NCBI RefSeq assembly: GCF_033807715.1
Contig: NC_084587.1
Coordinates: 27,717,017-27,781,016, forward strand
DNA length: 64,000 bases
DNA from: Cololabis saira
Taxonomy: Eukaryota > Chordata > Actinopteri > Beloniformes > Belonidae
Direction: 5' to 3'
Shown here: piece after piece, positions 9,665-23,359 of the stretch
Layout of the letters: every line of letters starts with the position of its first letter
Position numbering within the stretch: the stretch's first letter is position 1
Position numbers and translations under genes: made by a program
Notes under the pieces: generated by a model
Told to the model about the DNA's origin: nothing
What the model saw: the letters and a program-made list of their open reading frames with translations, nothing else
Database searches by the model: none

Positions 9665-11140
9665 ACACACAGATGCTTAAGTGTGTTTAAGAGAAGCACT
9701 GTGTAGATAATTATATTTATGCTTTGAAGGAGATTATAAACAGATATAGAAGACACATTTCATAAGGTCTTTTTTAAACATGTTATCAATGCTTGAAAAG
9801 ATTTTGATTGTGCAAACTGTCATAACTGTCATAACCTATACTTGCAAGGAAGGTTCCCAACTGCAATGTGAGAATCTTGGCTCAGTGGTATTCTCACCAG
9901 ACATGCAGATTAACCAGAGACTTCAATATTTGATGTAAGCAATTATACAAGGTCGGACACCTGCAACTGGTGTTGTGAGTTGTATAAGCAATCAAAACAC
10001 TTTTGTGCACATATGTTTAACATGTGTTTACATTGTGAAAGTTTAGAGGAATATGCACTCCACAGTCATTGACATATTACAGGAATGCCTGAATGCAAAC
10101 TTTACAAATGGCATAAAATGATCCCTTGAGATTGTGATTGAGGAGGCTCAGATGGTCCAGTGCTGGTGAGTTATTTGACACCTGTCAAACAGTTATGAGA
10201 AATGTAATGCATGAATTCATTTGGCGACTGGATGCTTCTGACTATGACACTATTTTATTTTTGTCAAACATAGGTTCAGCTTTGTTTGGTATCAGTCCCT
10301 GCTGTGGAGTCAACAGTACATTCTAACCTTTAAAAAGGTTCATATAGGGAGAAAATCCAATTTTTGTTTTTAAATTTGAAGTGTTTATTATGTATTGACA
10401 TTAAAAACATTCCAGTTTTGTCTAAGTTATAATTTTGTATCACTATGAATACTTTTGGGTTTTTCTTTTTCTATAAAACTTTTTTTGATGATATGAGTGG
10501 GGCAGAAGTCTCAGAATTATGTATCAAATATGATATATCTGACATTATAGGGTTATGGTAGGGACATGTACATTTTTGATCTTATGTCAATTTTTAAATT
10601 TTCTACCAATGCTTTTCTTTTCCCTTGCTGTTCATTATTATTGTACTTTAATTTAGATAAGTAAAACATTCATAAATACCACCAGTAGTGCTTAAAGTTC
10701 CACAAAGAGGGAGAGGGAGAGAAAAGAAAGACTGACTAGGCTCAACCTTCTTGTTAAACTCGCAGCTGGGACTAAAACAGGAACAATTCCCTATAATCAC
10801 CATGATTCCTTCAACTCACGCGATATATCAGTGTGGGCATGTGGGATTATGGTGTATATTCCCTGTTAAAAGGTGAAAAACCACACATACCAAAATTTAA
10901 AAAAAATAAAATACACAGGCAAGAATTAAAAACTACTTATGGGAATTTATTACACGGTCATTGATTCACATCCTCAAAAAAAATTAAAAATCATACAACA
11001 CAATTTATATTTTTGGCACTTATTTTAAATGTAACACTAAAACCTGAAAAGATAAATTATTTATAATAGCACATAGGAAATGTCCTGAAGCAATGAACCA
11101 AACTCTAAAGTCTGAAAAGGATGAAATTCCCTTGAAGGCC
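9665..11140. other. Intergenic, nothing recognised
   Basis: AT-rich DNA between the LINE tail and the 3' end of fbxl18. I see no convincing gene, RNA gene or intact repeat. Confidence 0.6.
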
Positions 11141-11141
11141 C

Positions 11142-11277
11142 TTTATTACTGTGTCAAACAAATGTAAACAATCACAGCTGATGTGATGCTGTAGAGCAGC
11201 TTGAACGGTTTGCTGATAAAACACACAATAAGAACTCTGAGGGGCGGATAACCATCTTTGATTTGTGAAATTTTATT
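11142..11277 (-). terminator. Candidate poly(A) signals of fbxl18
   Basis: On the minus strand AATAAA occurs at 11277-11272, 36 bases after the fbxl18 stop, and again at 11147-11142. Either would end the transcript. The nearer one would give an unusually short 3' UTR, so the second seems likelier. Confidence 0.5.
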
Positions 11278-11312
11278 TCCAGCAACATTCACTATTAAGC
11301 GTTGTCCTGATG

Positions 11313-14300
11313 TCACAGTGGTGATAAATGTGGTGGCTGCGCCACGTGGCTCTGAAACAAAGTTATCTGATCCAGCAGCGTTAGTGGAATCCCTCTGATG
11401 ACCGACGGCAAGTCTTCGTGTTGTAACGGATAGATGGCCACACTCAGAGCTGAGCGCTCAACTGAAAATCTAACAAAAGATGAAAAAAAATTATTTGGAG
11501 ATTAATCTGGCAGGGAAATGCTGCACCCCCCTCTCTTCAAATCCTATAACAGAGTCACTGACCTATCCAGCAGAGCTTTCTGCAGGGTCCGACAAGCCAC
11601 CAAGGTGCCACCCATGAACATGTGGCACATGATGACGTGGCAGCAATTCTCCATGAAGGTCTCTGTGGCCGATGGGTCAAAGGTGCCGCTACGCGAGATG
11701 AGACAGACACGCTGGAGGCGAGAGCAGCAGGACAGAGCCTCGAAGAAAGATGAATTGGCATTTAGGTAAGGCTGCTCTAACCTATGAAACAAACACACAA
11801 TCTTGTTACATAAAAACAAAAAGAACAACAAAAAAAAGTACTAAGATTTTAACTGAGATCTCTGTTCCACAATATGCTACTTTTTCATACGTTAATAACA
11901 TAATGCATATGTTAATATAAGGAACGTGTTACATTTCTATTTATATAATGAACAGTTAAAGGGGATTGAAAGGATCATCTCACCTGAGTTCTTGCAACTG
12001 AGTGCACTGCTTAAGTGCGTCCAACAAGGCAGCTGTGTAACTCATAGTTTTCAGGGATCCCAGATTGGCGAGGGATAACACTCTTAGGTCTCTGCACTGC
12101 TGGGTCAGCTGTACCAGTCCCGTTCCTCTGACCACTCCAGGAAGTCCAGCCAGAGTCACGCGATGCAATCGAGGCAACGCCTCAAGTGCTGCCAAGTGCG
12201 TGTCGCCAACTCCTCGTGCCCATGCACACATACCGCGAGGCTCCACGCTGGCTCGGGAGCAGGGCTCCAGCCGAGGAAGCGTTGAGGCGAATCCTGGACC
12301 AATGAGCTCAAAAGTTTCCAAAAAAGGACAGCCGGCAGTGAGCAAGGCCAACCCTGAGGTGCCGTTCCCTGAAGGAGGTGGCTCTGAATCAGGCTTGTAA
12401 GTCTGAAGGCCCACGCGCGGCGGTTTCTTCAAGCCCTGGAACAACGGAGAGAGAGCCGGGTTGCGTGTGGAGATGTTGGATGTATTTAAGCCATCTGACA
12501 GAGCACATGCAGGCAGAGTGAGCGAGCGAAGCCGTTTGAATCTGGCCAAGCTGGCACACAGGTGTGCCTCCCCATTTAGCCCAGATGAGTGTTCATGATG
12601 ATAATGCGTGTGCATCAGGTTTAAGTGTTTAATGTTGCAGCAGGCTGCCGCCAACTGGCTCACTGTCCCAGAAACCAGTTGATCCTCCACACTCCTGCAC
12701 TCGGAGTAAGGAACATGGTTTATCCCACTGAGGTTGAGGCTGATCAGCTGCGTGGCATCTCTGACTCCTCCGTTCAGCAGCGACTGGAACACCTGGGGCC
12801 ATAGAGCCGGGCAGCGGCTGAAGCTCAGGTGCTTGGGACTGTTTCCCTCCAGAGCTCTCTTCAGCGACAAAGAATCTAACCAGGACCGAGGGAGCTGCAG
12901 GGCCACCAGGTCTCCTCGTTCACCCAAGCTCTGAGCCAGAGAGGGAGCGGCTGGCCAGTGAGCCGGGTTTGGACCAGGAATGGACACCAGGAAAATTCTG
13001 AGATGCTTCGGAATGTGAACGCTGAATACTGCCAGGTAAAGAAGCAGTAAGGTCTGGTTGACCTGCGGCCATTAAGACACAGATGCGTCAGTCGCAGCGT
13101 ATAGTGCACATGGAAACAAGTTTGGTGTAGTGAAAAGCTGACCTCTCCCGGAGCCAGCCTTGCGGTGAACTCCTCCAGCTGCTCATAATGCGGCACACTG
13201 CTCTGACCAACCATTAACTGACAGCAAACACCAACGCCCTCTCTGGTCACATCTGGGATGTCGAACTGCAGCATCAGCCTACGAGACAAAAGACACACAA
13301 ACATATTCTGTCCGTCATCCCTGTAATCCTGAACAGTATCCAGTCAGGTTTAGAAAACAAATGAACAAATCAGTGAGCAGCTGACAAGCAGATCACAGTT
13401 TGGGAGGCTGAATGGGTGCTCTGCTGCACAGTAGCACCACACGGGACGGTGCTCTCGTGGTTTATATTCCCCCTGCTCACCTCAGACTTACAGAGAAACT
13501 CAAACTCCTGTAATCTTATGATATTAAAATCCCTCTGCTGTTGTGACGTGTATCACAGGAGGCTGAGAATGCAGAACTGGTGGAGCATTTAATGGCATGA
13601 TGTGGGAACAATCACCTGATCTTGAACATCTTGAACAAGAAAAAAGGTGATAATAGTGGATTTTAAAGGGAGGAGCAGGAAGATACTAAACATTATTTCC
13701 ATCCTGGAAAAAAGGGTGGCAAAGGACTGCAGATACCTGGGAGCTGACCTAGACAACAGGTTAGGCAATCCAGTCTGTTGTCCACTTGTACTTCCAAGGA
13801 CACTTTGGTCCTTTTTTCTTTTTGTTGGAAGATGCTGCGTATCTTCTAAACTTCTGTGGTGGAAAGTGTAGTTTATGTGCACTTATCTGTTGGGGCAGCA
13901 TCACCAAGTCTAGTGACTCAAACAACTTCAAGCAATCTTAGCTCAAACCTGAACTTATTGATTATGAAGGCTGACTCTGTGATGAGGACTGTTCTATAAA
14001 ATACAAACTTTCTGTGATGCAGCTCCCGATTTTGATCTCCTGCCATACACAAATCTGTTCCTTTGTGCAGTTTTTATACATTTTTATATAGTTTCTGTGC
14101 ATAGTATCATGCTTTGTATAGTATCAGTCTAAATAATAAAGCAGTATTAGATTAGAAAACAGTCCATAGACACCTGAGGCATTGTAGTGCTACATTTTTA
14201 TTTTTTCTTGCAGTGTGACTCTATGAACCATCTCATTCTTTACGACTGAAATATCAACACTTATTTTTAATGTTCCCCTTTCTTAAGTATTCGAGCCTTG

Positions 14301-17208
14301 ATGTTTAGTACAAATTAGCAATTATTAGTGTTAATCTTAAAGTACTTATCATTTCCATGCTGCCATCTCAAGGCGGCCTGACTCTAGACTTGTTTTGTAG
14401 TCTAAACTATTTTCTAAAAACTTGAGTGGACATGCCAAACAAGAGGTCAATTCTGGCCACTGCTCTCACCACATCTCTGCAATCCAACAGGTTCTTACTT
14501 GCGCAGCTGGGCACAGCAGGGCACCACCCCATAACTTGGCGTGAAGAGAGTCTGTCTGAGCTCCGTCAGGCGGCTCAGTGAATCCACGGCCTCTGAACTC
14601 AGCAGGGCCGAGTTGAAGCATGGCCTCACGTCAAAAGCAAGTGATCTGAGTAAAGACAGGGAGGAGAGGAGACGTGACAGGCTAAGAGAAGTCAGGCGAC
14701 AGCCGGTAACGTCAAGATGCGTCACTCCTCTGCAGCGTGCAAGGTGCTCCATGGTGGAACCGGACAACCAGTAGCAGCCATTCAGGCTCAGAGACTGAAC
14801 ATGGTTGGACAGCTGCTTCAGTGTTCGGCGGACCAACTGATCGTCAGCCTGAAAGGAAACATTTACATAATTTCACCCATTATCCTGTTAAAATCCTCAT
14901 ATATAATGTCAATGCATTGAACACCAACTAGTTTTTTAAATTAAAGTTAATGAAATATTTGAAAATACTGAATTCAAATGTACACAAGCATGAACTGAAG
15001 GATTAAATGAAAATGAATACTGAAATAATATCAGCTCCAAAGAGGATTAAAAGTTTTTCTGAATTTCTTTACCAGATATTCTTCAGACAGCCTGACGTTG
15101 GTGAGCAGGGTTTTATCGTGGCATAATGTGTGCAACTTCTGGCAGACATTTGCCACGTTCATCAGCAGATCACACACTGGGACATGGTGGAGGATACACA
15201 GCAGTATCTCATCAGACAAATCCGACATCCCAACAGAGTTGGAGGACATTGTGTCCTCATCACATACAGCCTGAGACAGACAGCAAATGCAGACAATTTT
15301 AGAGGCTTTTAGATCATCTCAATGTCGAGTCAGCCTTTACAAAGAATGATCAACTTGCTGTAAAACGTTTGTCTCTCTGACAGGTTGAGAACTGAGGTGC
15401 AGGTATGTGATTATATCCAACTGTGTTTGTTTGTTATTGTGAAGCTTGGTGGTGTGACAAAGACATTTTAGAGACATGAAATAATAGCTTTGCAATCCGA
15501 AGATTTAAGACAATATATGATCATACATTTAAGAACAATCAGAGTGTCATTAATACCAATGTGTATATTAATTATTGAACATTGCTGTTTTATTGTTCTC
15601 CCAGATGTTTGTAGATTCCTTTTTAAATGAGACAGTACAAAACAATATAGAAATAGAGAAAAAATAATTACAGAAAAACATAGCATTAAAAACAAGCGTA
15701 AAACAGTTTACATGCTGTTGCAAACTGCAGGAAGTTGGTTTTAAATGTGCACTTTTTGTGTATGAGTGTGTGATACATCCACACACGTTTATGTTCATCT
15801 ATATTTTTATACTGGTCTATTTATTGGCAATTCTCTTTTGTATTCTTTGCATTTAGGAAAAATGAATGGGACTGCATTGATCTTTTTGTATAGTGACAAT
15901 AAAGATTTTGTCTCTGTGTTTCTTGGTTGTTTATTTTATCACCACCAGACATCACTCATCAAATGAAATGTTTGCTCTGGATAACCTTAAAACAGACAGC
16001 TGAATTAACAAATTACATTCCTACAGATGAATATATCATGGAAATGTGATGTGATATCATTATTTGTTGTACTAGAAATAACACATGATCTTGCAGCCTA
16101 TACACCGCTCCATCCTGCGTTTGTAAACACAAATATTAAGATTAGTTAAAAGCCCAAATATGAATGTAGTCAGTATACATGTACGATTAGAAATCTGCAT
16201 TACAACCAGTACTGGAGTTGAGGGGGTATGAGGGTGGATCGATGGCATCCCCCCTGAAATAAAAACGGTCAAAATCATCCCCCCTGTAAAACTGCCATCC
16301 CTCCTTTCCATCCCTTATGTCATTTAATCACTGAATGTGGTTTTACTGCTATTTCAACATTTAGAGTCATCACCAGAAAAATAACACCAGAAAAATAACT
16401 TATTTGACAATTTTCACCTGTTTCAAGTAAATTTTCACTTGAAATAAGTAGGAAAATCTGCCAGTGGGACAAGATTTATCTTCTTATTACAACCAAAAAA
16501 ATCTTGTTCCACTGGCAGATTTTTCTACTTATTTCAAGTGAAAATCTACTTGAAACAGGTGAAAATTGTTGTTTTTTCCAGTGATGAGTCTTGTTTTAAG
16601 TGTAATGAGATTTTTTTTTACTAAAATGAGACATTTTAACTAAAAATAGGACAAATATTCTTGTTAAGATTTTGAGTTTTTGCAGTGATCCATTTTACTT
16701 ATCCTGTGAAGGACAGAGGCATATTGATAAGTTCAGAAAACTGTTTTTTATTGTTGTGTTTTGATGTATTTGATGTAAGCCCAGTGGATATTTAAAGCTT
16801 ACAGAAGGCTGCATTTACCTGCTGCTATGTCATTCCTGCAGTATTTCTGCAGGTGTTTTGGTCACTGCTATTATTTGTAATATATTATATTATTTGTAAT
16901 CAGCACAAATTATCTGTCCCCATATGATAAAATCCGCCATCCCCCCTGATTTTTTATTTTTTTACAACTCGATTACTGATTACAACTGGTACCAGAACGT
17001 TTGGCATCGAGTTGTTTAAACGGCCTAACGGATGTGAGGATTCAAAGAAAAAGGTCATTTCAAAATATGGATTTGACCAGCTGAAAACGTGTTAATTGTA
17101 GGTTTAAGAGCGTGGTGATTAAATTAGCCTCCGCTGCTTGTTTGGTCTGATCCGGGTGAACATGTTGAGGTTTCGGCATCAACCCACCTGTAAAATCTGT
17201 TGATTCAT
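11313..17208 (-). CDS. fbxl18: FBXL18, F-box and leucine-rich repeat protein 18 (719 aa)
   Basis: Seven coding exons join in phase on the minus strand: 17208-17188, 15270-15073, 14848-14499, 13278-13143, 13062-11984, 11781-11563 and 11469-11313. The sum is 2160 nt, that is 719 codons plus stop, the usual length of vertebrate FBXL18. The F-box is at about residues 24-65 (LSDEILLCILHHVPVCDLL). The rest is leucine-rich repeats with family-diagnostic stretches: LFTPSYGVVPCC, QLMVGQSSVPHYE, HLRIFLVSIPG, LRVLSLANLG and LEQPYLNAN. FBXL18 is the substrate receptor of an SCF (SKP1-CUL1-F-box) ubiquitin ligase and also interacts with other F-box proteins. The first coding exon is a 21-nt micro-exon (MNQQILQ); an alternative start is Met15 in exon 2. 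Human FBXL18 also neighbours ACTB, which supports orthology. Introns carry LINE and MITE debris only. Confidence 0.95.
13600..14160 (+). mobile_element. LINE remnant in an fbxl18 intron
   Basis: The plus strand encodes VDFKGRSRKI...LEKRVAKDCRYLGADLDNR, which matches the segment after the palm of L2-type ORF2. It ends in a TCTAAATAATAAAGCAGTAT tail. It is broken by stops and lies antisense in the intron 14498-13279. Confidence 0.6.
15310..17180. other. First fbxl18 intron, mostly unrecognised
   Basis: Apart from the palindromic MITE at 16360-16686 I see no repeat family that I can name and no exon here. The sequence is AT-rich with short low-complexity runs. Confidence 0.5.
16360..16686. mobile_element. 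Palindromic MITE, copy A
   Basis: Two inverted arms centre near 16485. Left reads ATTTTCACCTGTTTCAAGTA...AAATCTGCCAGTGG and right is its reverse complement. The right end is AAGATTTTGAGTTTTTGCAGTG-like, as in the second copy at 40216-40620. The left end is truncated: it has two short ACCAGAAAAATAA repeats instead of a full terminus. Non-coding, in the first fbxl18 intron. Confidence 0.85.
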
Positions 17209-17460
17209 GGCTTCTTTAGTGGCGTGCACAGCCCCGCTGATCGATCCGGAGGATTTGAAATTGATCATTCACTTATACAGAACTTCATGATCGGTTTGGT
17301 TGAATCTGCTTTCCCCCCGAACCGGCGCATCCTGAACGCCCGTTAGCAGAGCGGAACTATCTGCTGCTGCGAAAGTAGGAAGACTTTGAGGGACGGACTT
17401 TCTTCCGGTCCATGGGTCAGGGCCTGTGATCAGGGCAGGACTTTTTCACGTTTTTATCCG
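17209..17460 (-). promoter_or_regulatory. Probable fbxl18 promoter and 5' UTR
   Basis: The DNA upstream of the first coding micro-exon is richer in CpG than its surroundings and contains a minus-strand ACCGGAAG core at about 17404-17411, an ETS-type site. No TATA box was seen, as expected for a housekeeping promoter. The transcription start is not resolved. Confidence 0.4.
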
Positions 17461-18074
17461 ATTACTGTACTAACTTAATTTACTTTTTATTGCAAAAAAA
17501 ACAAGGGGATAGAGTATCCTAAATAAAAGACAGCTGTGACCTATTAAGACTGAACACTAACGATAAAAAGATCACAAAAGTATTAATTCACATTTTCCAT
17601 AAACTTGATAAATCCATTCAATGGACATATTGTACACTGCATTTATAATGGTAAACTAAAATACACACTTAAAACTGGATATACATGGTTTTGTAGGGGC
17701 ACCAATGTAAGATTAATTTAAATGTGATTGATATCCATTAATTGCAAGATTTGACATAGGCTACCTGTAATTTCTTGGATGTCTGTTCTGACAGGATAGT
17801 GGGGAAAAAAAATTCAGACCTCCATGGGAAAGATAACCTCGTGCTGGATTCACATTTGTTCAAGATGAGATCTTTGCCAGCAAGGGAGTGCCAGCTTTCA
17901 TGAAATGTCTTGCCTTTATAGCTGCTCATTCTAAATGGCCAAGGTTTCAAGATCCATCAGAAGTCACAAAACTAAAGTTCTTTTCATGGATTTTTTTTTT
18001 TAATCACCCCAATGTTCTTGAGACCCTTGAATACTCAATGTAGCTTGTATTTATAGGACAAGGTTGTAAACACC

Positions 18075-18520
18075 TTAAACTCATCCATTTTCTATATCTG
18101 CTTTATCCTTTGCAGGGTCATGGGGGTCTGCTGGAGCCTATCCCAGCTCATAGGTGAAAACCCTGGATAGGTTGCTAGTCTATCGCAGGGCCACATACAC
18201 ACAACCACTCACCTGTGGGCAATTTAGAATCATTAACCTATTTAAAGGTTTAAATTACAGGGACAGTGCACAATAACACATTTAAATCAATGTAAAATGT
18301 GCCGGAATTAGCCAAAAGGCTATTTTGCATCCGCTGTCCCTGGACTGATGTAAAAATAGTCAACCTATGTTTTTGACTGTGGGAGGCGGAGTACCTGGGT
18401 ACCACACAAGCACTGGGAGAACGTGCAAACTCCACACAGACTCCCGCTGGGCCAGGAAGTTGAACCGGGAACCTTCTCGCAGGCAAGAGTGCTAATCACC
18501 AAGCCACCGTGCTGCCCTAA
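18075..18520 (-). mobile_element. Dispersed fish repeat with a nested insertion
   Basis: The outer repeat has hallmark phrases on the plus strand: CTGGAGCCTATCCCAGCT, ATCGCAGGGCCACA, CAATTTAGAATCA, then GAACGTGCAAACTCCACACAG and a final CACCGTGCTGCC. At 18241-18360 a separate roughly 120 bp segment interrupts it. AACCTAT flanks both sides (18235-18241 and 18363-18369), so a target-site duplication is likely. Neither part encodes protein. Confidence 0.7.
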
Positions 18521-18658
18521 ACTCACTTGTCATGATCAATTATTCTGTTGCGTCATTGTAAACACCAGTTCCCCCCCCCCCATTGGTGAGTCATTGCAGA
18601 AATTTCAAGTTGCATTTAAATAGAAGACCAAACAGACGTAGCTCTCAGACATGTGCGC

Positions 18659-18664
18659 TTTATT
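18659..18664 (-). terminator. Poly(A) signal of actb
   Basis: AATAAA on the minus strand, about 475 bases after the actin stop codon, giving a 3' UTR of normal beta-actin size. The interval 18665-19139 is read as 3' UTR. Confidence 0.7.
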
Positions 18665-19139
18665 GGGTTGTTGTGGAAACCAGAGGCGTGAAGCCCCATG
18701 CACAAACCTTCAGACACCTCAACACAAGGTAGAAGCCTTGGCTTTTTTGCATGACAAACTGGACCAAGTATTATTTAAGGCTGAGTACAAAAACAAAAAT
18801 TCAGATTACATAATTTACATATCAAGCAAAACTACAGGTCTGATGGGTAGAGGGCCCATCAGAATAAACCTTCATAGAGGCAAATAAGGTGAACACAGAC
18901 ATCTGGAATGACCTACACAAACACGACAACGTTATCATGTTCTTCAATTCACACTGCCTGGAATGCTCTGGCATCAGTTTCTCCCCATTAGGGGGCAAAT
19001 AGTGCCATAGCCAGAGTGAGACAGAATGGGAAGAGGTGTAGGCTCAGCATACAGCGTGTTGGTGGAGACGTGTATGCAGAGCCTGTTCGGGCTTGGAGCA
19101 GTGGGGTTTTTTTCTGGGGTGGGGGGGTGGACTCAGTCT

Positions 19140-21067
<1,928 letters not shown>

Positions 21068-21190
21068 TTACACTTGGACATAAAAAGTCTAGGCATTATT
21101 GCGTGTGGACGCTGGATGTCGCAGTTTCCCAAGCCAGAGCCAGAGCTGAGAAACAAAAAAGGCAGTTTTTCTAACCGGGTCTGGTCATGG

Positions 21191-21200
21191 CCATATAAGG
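21191..21200 (-). promoter_or_regulatory. CArG box in actb intron 1
   Basis: CCATATAAGG fits the SRF site CC(A/T)6GG and lies in the first actin intron, about 770 bases downstream of the non-coding exon's donor. Vertebrate beta-actin genes are known to carry an intron 1 SRF-responsive enhancer, so this is a good candidate. Confidence 0.7.
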
Positions 21201-21972
21201 CAAGAGTGAGAGCCGCCTGGCGACGGCACCGGCCCACAAACAGACCCGTGAGGCTTCAGCCCAAACGAAGCCGACCACTCCCTCCCCCGGAACCACGCTG
21301 GCTTCGCCAGCCAAGCCAGCAGAACATTAAACACGCCCCAGTCACTTTATAGCGTTATCACCGCAAACGTGCAATGTTGCATTAAAGTTAACGGTCTTTG
21401 AACGCAGGTAAAATAAGCAGGTGGTCCTTGTAAATAAGAATGTGTTCTTAATGACCTGCCTGGTTAAATAAAAGGCCAATGACTGAATTAATTATCAAAT
21501 AAAGCGATAGAATTGGCATTTTTTTTAATCTTTATCGTATAATGTTCAAAGTGCAATGCACTTAATGTCATGGGTAGTTTATTTTGAAGGCTCAAATACT
21601 CAACATCCCATATTGTCAATTTGACATCGTGCATGAAATGATTGGCGTGGCAATTAAACTTTGAAAATCGACTGTGCGCATGCGCAGAACCTCGGCAGGT
21701 AGAAAGGATTGGCACAACACCGACATGTAAGTGAGAAGGTCAAGCTTTTAAACCGCAGTCTTGATTTCAGACAGCTGAGAACACAGTGAAGCAGTTTCCT
21801 CCTATAGGATTAATTACTAGTTTTACGTCAACACAAAACCTTCCCTTTTAAAAAAAATAAAATAAGACAGCCGTATCAAGCAACTCTCTAATCAAAGATA
21901 GTTTAAAACAACCTAAACAAACTAAGCAAATGCAGTGAAGATGCACGGAAAGTGTCCGGATCTTGGGCTTAC

Positions 21973-22142
21973 CTGTGCTGAGGAGGATAGTGAGTAAAGC
22001 CTGGGACTGAGCGGTGCTCTGCTCGAGGAGGTGTCTGGACCAGACTGCGACGGAGGCCAGTAAGTTGCAGGACTTTATTAGAGCCCGGGCTGCAGCCCCT
22101 CTCCATAAAAGGACATCTTTCCGCACGGCGGCCTCTGATTGG
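21973..22142 (-). promoter_or_regulatory. actb promoter and non-coding exon 1
   Basis: Reading the minus strand: CCAAT box at 22142-22138, CArG box CCTTTTATGG at 22112-22103, TATA-like TAATAAA at 22080-22074, then the non-coding exon ending at 21973 with donor CAG|GTAAGC. This CCAAT-CArG-TATA order is the classic vertebrate beta-actin promoter. Transcription should begin near 22045. Intron 1 runs 21972-21024 and the second exon begins four bases before the ATG. Confidence 0.85.
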
Positions 22143-22215
22143 CTGCGCCGCTTCCAGAGGGGCGTGGCTAATGCAGATCGCCCTGACACGAGAGTGGGCA
22201 CGAACGACATGCAAA

Positions 22216-22375
22216 CTTAAAGCCTGAATTATGGTTCCGCGTCAAATCGACGCAGGGTTTACGCCGTAGGGTACGGCGTAGGGTACGGCGACGCGCATCG
22301 TACGGAGCGCGTCGCCGCGTAACCTACGCCGTAGGCTCTGCGTTGGTGTAAACGCGAAACCATAAATCAGCCTTA
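22216..22375. mobile_element. PIF/Harbinger-like MITE with TACGCCGTA repeats
   Basis: Arms AAGCCTGAATTATGGTTCCG (22219) and, inverted, AAGGCTGATTTATGGTTTCG (to 22373) enclose tandem TAGGGTACGGCG units. TTA/TAA flanks fit a 3 bp Harbinger-type target duplication. The same family appears near 51425, 62220, 62540 and 63935. It lies only about 75 bp upstream of the actb CCAAT box. Confidence 0.75.
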
Positions 22376-22840
22376 ATCCATATACCTCCAAAGTTATCAA
22401 TCAAAGATTGTTTATTAGTCACTGAAACCTTGTTTTTCTTCTCTATCTTTATTGTAACGGCCCTGATGAGAATACAAAAGTGCTTCAAAGGTGGACTGCA
22501 AATCACACACTGCTCCAAAACATATCAGAGTATAAACTATTTGAAATAGTGCTTTTATGTGTTTGGCATTGCTCCATTAGGCCAAGATATATATTTCAAT
22601 GTAGTTCAATCGACTGATGCAGGCCCTGATTACACTGATTTATCCTATGACAAACAGATTCATAAACCATCTCATTTAGATGAAAAAGATGAAGAAATGC
22701 AGAACTATCTGGATTGTTCCATTAACTGCAAAGACGCATTTGTTCAATTATCACTAGATATGTATGTAAGTGGTGGCAGCCAGGACTTTGGAGTGGTGAC
22801 AAGCTCAGGGTCACTGACAGCAGTGTTAACACCCTGTTTT

Positions 22841-23236
22841 ATGCTGCGTTCCATTTACCTCGGAAGTCGGAACTTGGAACTGGGAATGACAGCCGAGTTA
22901 TCAGCGTTCCAGTTACAAAGTAGGTAAACAAGTTTGTAGTTCGCATATACCACATGAAAAATGTAAATTACACTATAGCAGCATATATATGCCGAACAAT
23001 ACTTGTATACGACTGATTTAGTGTGACCAAAACTAGAATGAAGTGCTACGAATTTTTACAGAGCTCTCTTCTACTGTTTACAACCGGGGCAGCCATCTTG
23101 GAATGTGCACTCGGGGGTGGTGAAGACTCTCCCACTTTCCCAGTGGGAAATCCCACTTCGAGGGGCGTTCCAGTTGAAAATTCCGACTGGGAACTGGGAA
23201 ATCCCCACTTCCGAGGACAAATGGAACGCGGCATTA
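22841..23236. mobile_element. MITE with GCGTTCCATTT termini
   Basis: The left end ATGCTGCGTTCCATTT is mirrored on the right by AAATGGAACGCGGCAT. CTCGGAAGT follows inside both ends, and internal copies of the GGAAGT/GGGAACT motif recur. Non-coding, 396 bp. The superfamily is not certain. Confidence 0.75.
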
Positions 23237-23253
23237 CTTCTGTCCTGGCATAC

Positions 23254-23350
<97 letters not shown>
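23254..23350. repeat. (CA)n microsatellite
   Basis: About 48 CA units, uninterrupted. It directly follows the MITE at 22841-23236. Reading frames across it are artefacts. Confidence 0.98.
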
Positions 23351-23359
23351 CCGAGTGCC

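Noticed and set aside
12065..12400. Plus-strand 111-codon frame
   Set aside because: Antisense of the large fbxl18 leucine-rich-repeat exon.
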